A stretch of 9,318 bases of DNA. Origin: an uncultured Clostridia bacterium (GTDB taxonomy: Bacteria; Bacillota; Clostridia; Oscillospirales; Acutalibacteraceae). Location of the stretch: positions 1 through 9,318 of the forward strand of contig CALZMC010000011.1 in NCBI GenBank assembly GCA_945788455.1, given 5' to 3'. Within the stretch, counting starts at the first letter, position 1, and every line of letters starts with the position of its first letter. Both the position numbers and the translations under genes were made by a program. Below are positions 6,694 through 9,318 of this stretch, one piece after another. The notes under the pieces are model-generated. The model was not told the DNA's origin. It did not search any database and saw nothing but the letters and a program-made list of their open reading frames with translations.

Positions 6694-7512
6694 TTAGTTA
6701 TTCAGTACATATTTTTCAACAGCAACTGCAACGCCGTCATTCGCGTTAGAGTCTGTAATAAATTTTGCACTTTTTTTGCACTCGTCACTTGCGTTTCCCA
6801 TAGCAAATGAATACTCGGCATATTCGAGCATTGGAACATCATTTCCTGCATCTCCAAAGCTCATCGCCTCATCGGGAGAAAAGCCGAGCGCATCACAAAT
6901 ACCCTTTAGCGCATTGCCCTTGTTTGCAGTAGGACTTGTACCCTCAAGACAACCGCTAAAGCTAATAGCAGTAGTTAAGCCGTACGATTTCATTTTTTTG
7001 ATAAAATCATCATAATACTCATCCTTAACGGAATAGAGTGTAATTTTTTCTACGTCCTTGTTTTCGAGGTAGTCGAGCAGAGACTCGCATGCGTCCATTG
7101 AATTAATCGCCTCGTCAATAAACTCCTGCGGAAATTCCCCACGGTCAAAATACTTATCAAGCCCTGCCTGACAAATGCTCCTGCCGTCAACATAGACCTC
7201 AAAAAATCCCTCTTTGTCTAAAAAATATGATATAAGCTCGCGCGCCTTGTCATTAGGTATCAGATCTGAATAAATCTGTCTGTTTTCGTTTCTGTCAAAA
7301 ACGCCTGCACCGTTTGCGTATATAACATAATCAACGAACGGCACCTGCTCAATAACATTATCAATCAGCACCATAGGTCTGCCTGTTGCGATAGCAAGCT
7401 TCACTCCCCTGTCGTGCGCCTGCTTTAGTGCCGACAGAGTTCTTTCGGTTACAGTCAAATGGTCGGTTGACATAAGCGTTCCGTCCAAATCGGTTGAAAT
7501 TATCTTAATCAT
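6694..7512 (-). CDS. Cof-type HAD-superfamily hydrolase (class IIB sugar-phosphatase-like)
   Basis: The 272-residue protein shows all four HAD motifs: DLDGT (Asp8 nucleophile, Asp10 acid/base), ATGRP at 42-46 (Thr43), Lys198 in ANKGNAL, and FGDAGNDVPML at 219-229 (Asp221, Asp225). The long insert between motifs II and III is the C2B cap of the Cof/YidA/YwpJ group. These are cytoplasmic Mg-dependent phosphatases acting on sugar phosphates, nucleotide-type phosphates or FMN precursors; the substrate cannot be told from the sequence. The start at 7512 is chosen because AAAGGATGT lies at normal distance before it; the upstream in-frame ATG at 7521 sits immediately against AAAGG with no spacing. 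The gene is on the same strand as the operon downstream, 126 bases away, and no clear terminator lies between, so some read-through into the operon is possible. A functional link to the operon is not evident. Confidence 0.93.
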   Translation of the reverse strand: MIKIISTDLDGTLMSTDHLTVTERTLSALKQAHDRGVKLAIATGRPMVLIDNVIEQVPFVDYVIYANGAGVFDRNENRQIYSDLIPNDKARELISYFLDKEGFFEVYVDGRSICQAGLDKYFDRGEFPQEFIDEAINSMDACESLLDYLENKDVEKITLYSVKDEYYDDFIKKMKSYGLTTAISFSGCLEGTSPTANKGNALKGICDALGFSPDEAMSFGDAGNDVPMLEYAEYSFAMGNASDECKKSAKFITDSNANDGVAVAVEKYVLNN

Positions 7513-7524
7513 TATAAACATCCT

Positions 7525-7547
7525 TTCGCTATTATAATTCGAGCGAA
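7525..7547. repeat. Small inverted repeat upstream of the HAD gene (possible operator)
   Basis: TTCGCT (7525-7530) and AGCGAA (7542-7547) are inverted copies separated by 11 bases. The spacer contains ATTATAAT, which on the minus strand could serve as a -10 box for the HAD gene. Arms of six bases can occur by chance, and a -10 here would leave only a very short leader, so the regulatory role is a guess. Confidence 0.25.
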
Positions 7548-7609
7548 CACAAATATTTATTATTTTAACATAATAATTATTTTTTATCTATACTATTGAT
7601 GTAGAAATG

Positions 7610-7618
7610 TGATAGAAT
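7610..7618 (+). promoter_or_regulatory. Extended -10 promoter candidate for the transglutaminase-fold gene
   Basis: TGA followed by TAGAAT (7613-7618) matches an extended -10 element 26 bases before the ATG at 7645. No good -35 hexamer is seen 16-18 bases upstream, which extended -10 promoters tolerate. AGGAGA at 7634-7639 is the ribosome site, five bases before the ATG. The 132-base divergent region also has to hold the HAD promoter. Confidence 0.4.
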
Positions 7619-7644
7619 ATATGTATCAATTTTAGGAGATTTTT

Positions 7645-8841
7645 ATGAAAAAAATTTTTAGTATAATATGCACCGTTATTTTAATATGCTCCTGTGCTTA
7701 TATCTATGATGTATGCTCGGGATTTAAAATCACTATTGCTATTGATGAATTAATGTCGAATAAAATTGTCGATGTATATGATGACAGCGCAGAAGGCTCA
7801 ATGAATATCAGCGACTGCAAAATTATGTACAATCAGCTTTCAGATAAAGACAAAAAGGTATATGACACAATATTCAAGGCGCTTTCAAATCACAGAAGCA
7901 AGGCGTATATCACTACCGTCAAAGACAGCGAGCATGCCTTTGAGATTGTGAAATGTGTTTTAAGCGACCATCCCGAAATCTTTTATTTTAGTGGCAAATG
8001 TGTATTCTACACTAACGGAATTTTAGAGTTCACATACGACTACACAAAGCAGGAAACGAACGAAATCAAGGCAAGAATTGAAAGTGCCGTTAACGAAGCT
8101 CTGCCGATAATGGAAAGCAAAAAAACGCCGTATGAAAAATCGCTTTGTGCTTTTGAGTGGATTATCAGCAACACAACGTATGACAGCGAAAATTTAGACA
8201 AGGTCGGCGAGCTTTCAAGCATTTCTAACATTGACGGTGTTTTTTTAAATCACAAGGCAGTATGCACGGGATATGCAAAGGCGTACCAATATCTGTTAAA
8301 CAAGCTCGGTATTCCTGCCGTTATGGTAACAGGAGATGCGACTGAAAATGATAAGGCCGAGCGTCACGCGTGGGTTTGTCAGGAGCTTGGGGAGGAGTAT
8401 TATTTCAGCGACCCGACATGGGGCGACTCGTACGAAAAAAGCATCTCAAATGAGTTCATTTCTCACACATATTTTTGCATAAATTCTTCACAGCTAAATG
8501 TATCTCACACACCTGATGAGAGATATGATTTTATTAGCTCTGATGCTAAAAAATATAATTATTTTTATAAAGAGGGCTTTGCACTTGACGAATACTCTGC
8601 ATCAAAAATCAGAGAAATTGTAAAGACTGCAATAGTAAACGGCGACAAGGGATTTGAGCTGTATTTTCCGAATGACAGCATTTATAACGAGGCAAAATAC
8701 AGGCTGATAGACAAGGGCGAAATTTATATTTATTTAAAGTCTGTTGACCTACTGTCGCTCAAGATTGACTCAAGCTCTGTTCAATACAACACAAATGATA
8801 AACAAAACGTCATTATGTTCGCATTTAAGGATAAAGAATAG
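7645..8841 (+). CDS. Exported transglutaminase-like cysteine peptidase-fold protein
   Basis: The 398-residue protein starts with a lysine pair and a hydrophobic stretch (residues 4-20), a Sec signal or membrane anchor. The ICSC at 14-17 only loosely resembles a lipobox, so lipidation is uncertain. Residues about 60-130 form an alpha/beta region (YNQLSDKDKKVYD) often seen ahead of the catalytic domain in clostridial members. The transglutaminase-like core spans about 160-280 with the full triad: Cys207 in AVCTGYAKAY, His241 in RHAWV and Asp256 in DPTWGD. The last 115 residues are not recognised. Members of this fold act as proteases, cross-linkers or peptidoglycan- and polymer-linked hydrolases; the substrate is unknown here. 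With an N-terminal export signal it would act outside the membrane. It is a single-gene unit with its own promoter candidate and terminator, divergent from the HAD gene. Confidence 0.88.
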   Translation: MKKIFSIICTVILICSCAYIYDVCSGFKITIAIDELMSNKIVDVYDDSAEGSMNISDCKIMYNQLSDKDKKVYDTIFKALSNHRSKAYITTVKDSEHAFEIVKCVLSDHPEIFYFSGKCVFYTNGILEFTYDYTKQETNEIKARIESAVNEALPIMESKKTPYEKSLCAFEWIISNTTYDSENLDKVGELSSISNIDGVFLNHKAVCTGYAKAYQYLLNKLGIPAVMVTGDATENDKAERHAWVCQELGEEYYFSDPTWGDSYEKSISNEFISHTYFCINSSQLNVSHTPDERYDFISSDAKKYNYFYKEGFALDEYSASKIREIVKTAIVNGDKGFELYFPNDSIYNEAKYRLIDKGEIYIYLKSVDLLSLKIDSSSVQYNTNDKQNVIMFAFKDKE

Positions 8842-8860
8842 CAAAAAATAGCTTGAAAAA

Positions 8861-8889
8861 AGGACACCCTAAACAGTATAGGGTGTCCT
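8861..8889. terminator. Bidirectional Rho-independent terminator
   Basis: An 11-bp perfect stem (8861-8871 with 8879-8889, core GGACACCCTA) closes a 7-base loop. On the plus strand GCTTTTATT follows; on the minus strand a run of T residues follows (complement of 8856-8861). It lies between the converging transglutaminase-fold gene (stop at 8841) and the minus-strand gene ending at 8897, and fits both. Confidence 0.88.
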
Positions 8890-8896
8890 GCTTTTA

Positions 8897-9318
8897 TTAA
8901 CGACAACGGTATAAGCAATAAAAAATCTGGTCTTTTACTTTGTATTGGTATGTTAACTCATACTTTTTCTGTAAAATTTCTACCAATTCCTTATCCTCAA
9001 TTTGCTCTATTCCGAATTTTACAACAAGCCATTTTGGCTCATCGGTTTCAAAATAAGAACAATACTCATTATGTAAATCTTGATTTACATAAGTAAACAC
9101 ATCTCTGCATACCATAATTCTCTTGCAGGGCTGTATTTTGTTTAACGCATAGAATTTCGGGTTTTCATCAATAGCAAAAACGGAATCTCTGTCCTCTTCC
9201 GGAATAAGCGCTCCCATTTCATAAAACACTTCATCTTCAAGAGAATTGATGATTTTATAAGGGTTAACGAGTGAAGTATCTGCGCTAATACTTTTTGCAT
9301 TATCACTCGCATTTTTTA
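8897..9318 (-). CDS. Unrecognised protein, C-terminal 140 residues (5' end outside window)
   Basis: The frame is open without a stop to the right edge of the window, so the gene starts outside it; the GTG at 9229 is internal and has no ribosome site. The visible 140 residues are mostly soluble with no membrane span. Seen features are a stretch ALIPEEDRDSVFAID, an IQPCKRIMVCRDVF segment with two cysteines, EPKWLVVKFG, and a C-terminus of aromatic residues and cysteines (QIFYCLYRCR). The mix of an IP..DSV loop, an aromatic-rich NPKFYALN segment and PKWLVV recalls the extracytoplasmic tail of multi-span glycosyltransferase-like (GT39/ArnT-type) proteins of gut Clostridia, but this is a memory-based resemblance and not a secure assignment. 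It ends seven bases from the shared terminator hairpin. Confidence 0.6.
   Translation of the reverse strand, partial: KNASDNAKSISADTSLVNPYKIINSLEDEVFYEMGALIPEEDRDSVFAIDENPKFYALNKIQPCKRIMVCRDVFTYVNQDLHNEYCSYFETDEPKWLVVKFGIEQIEDKELVEILQKKYELTYQYKVKDQIFYCLYRCR

Noticed and set aside
7513..7521. HAD gene starting at the ATG at 7521
   Set aside because: AAAGG directly abuts this ATG with no spacing, while the ATG at 7512 has a normally spaced site and gives the usual MIKIISTDLDGT start.
8897..9229. Complete 110-residue gene starting at the GTG at 9229
   Set aside because: The frame continues without a stop to the right edge and no ribosome site precedes the GTG, so it is the end of a longer gene.

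Overview
The window reads as chromosomal DNA of an anaerobic, gut-type Bacillota (Clostridia, roughly the Oscillospiraceae/Lachnospiraceae range). The grounds are AGGAGG-type ribosome sites, AT-rich intergenic DNA, a fermentation-type flavin/iron-sulfur oxidoreductase, a family 27 glycosidase and many clostridial-style cysteine motifs. The genus cannot be fixed from the sequence alone. Genes are tightly packed, with no RNA gene, mobile element or CRISPR array visible. No stretch of more than about 135 bases lacks a gene.

Layout. (1) Bases 1-1029, plus strand: the 3' part of a GH27 alpha-galactosidase gene that enters from the left edge and carries a carbohydrate-binding-like insert. (2) A 26-bp perfect palindrome at 1052-1077 separates it from the converging minus-strand block and works best as the terminator of that block. 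(3) Bases 6567 down to 1102, minus strand: a complete five-gene operon with a recognisable promoter (6623-6651). In order it encodes a NuoE-like subunit, a NuoF-like flavoprotein, a 735-residue fusion of [2Fe-2S] domain, GltD/NfnB-like NADPH:FAD module and 2[4Fe-4S] ferredoxin, then HypB and HypA. (4) 7512 down to 6694, minus strand: a Cof-type HAD hydrolase. (5) 7645-8841, plus strand: an exported transglutaminase-fold protein divergent from the HAD gene. (6) A bidirectional terminator at 8861-8889. (7) 8897 to the right edge, minus strand: the C-terminal part of an unrecognised protein whose start lies outside the window.

How the genes work together. The first three operon genes match the three-subunit plan of Stn-type (Sporomusa-type Nfn) electron-bifurcating transhydrogenases of the wider Bfu/HydABC family. 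The NuoE/NuoF-like pair would handle NAD(H) and ferredoxin, and the GltD-like fusion would handle NADP(H). No H-cluster motif is present, so this is not by itself an [FeFe]-hydrogenase. The most interesting point is that the operon ends with the nickel-insertion chaperones hypB and hypA, spaced for co-translation, while no nickel enzyme and no hypCDEF gene is in the window. Either the complex docks a nickel enzyme (for example a [NiFe]-hydrogenase) encoded elsewhere, or nickel delivery is only co-regulated with redox balancing. The flanking genes look like ordinary neighbours with separate jobs.
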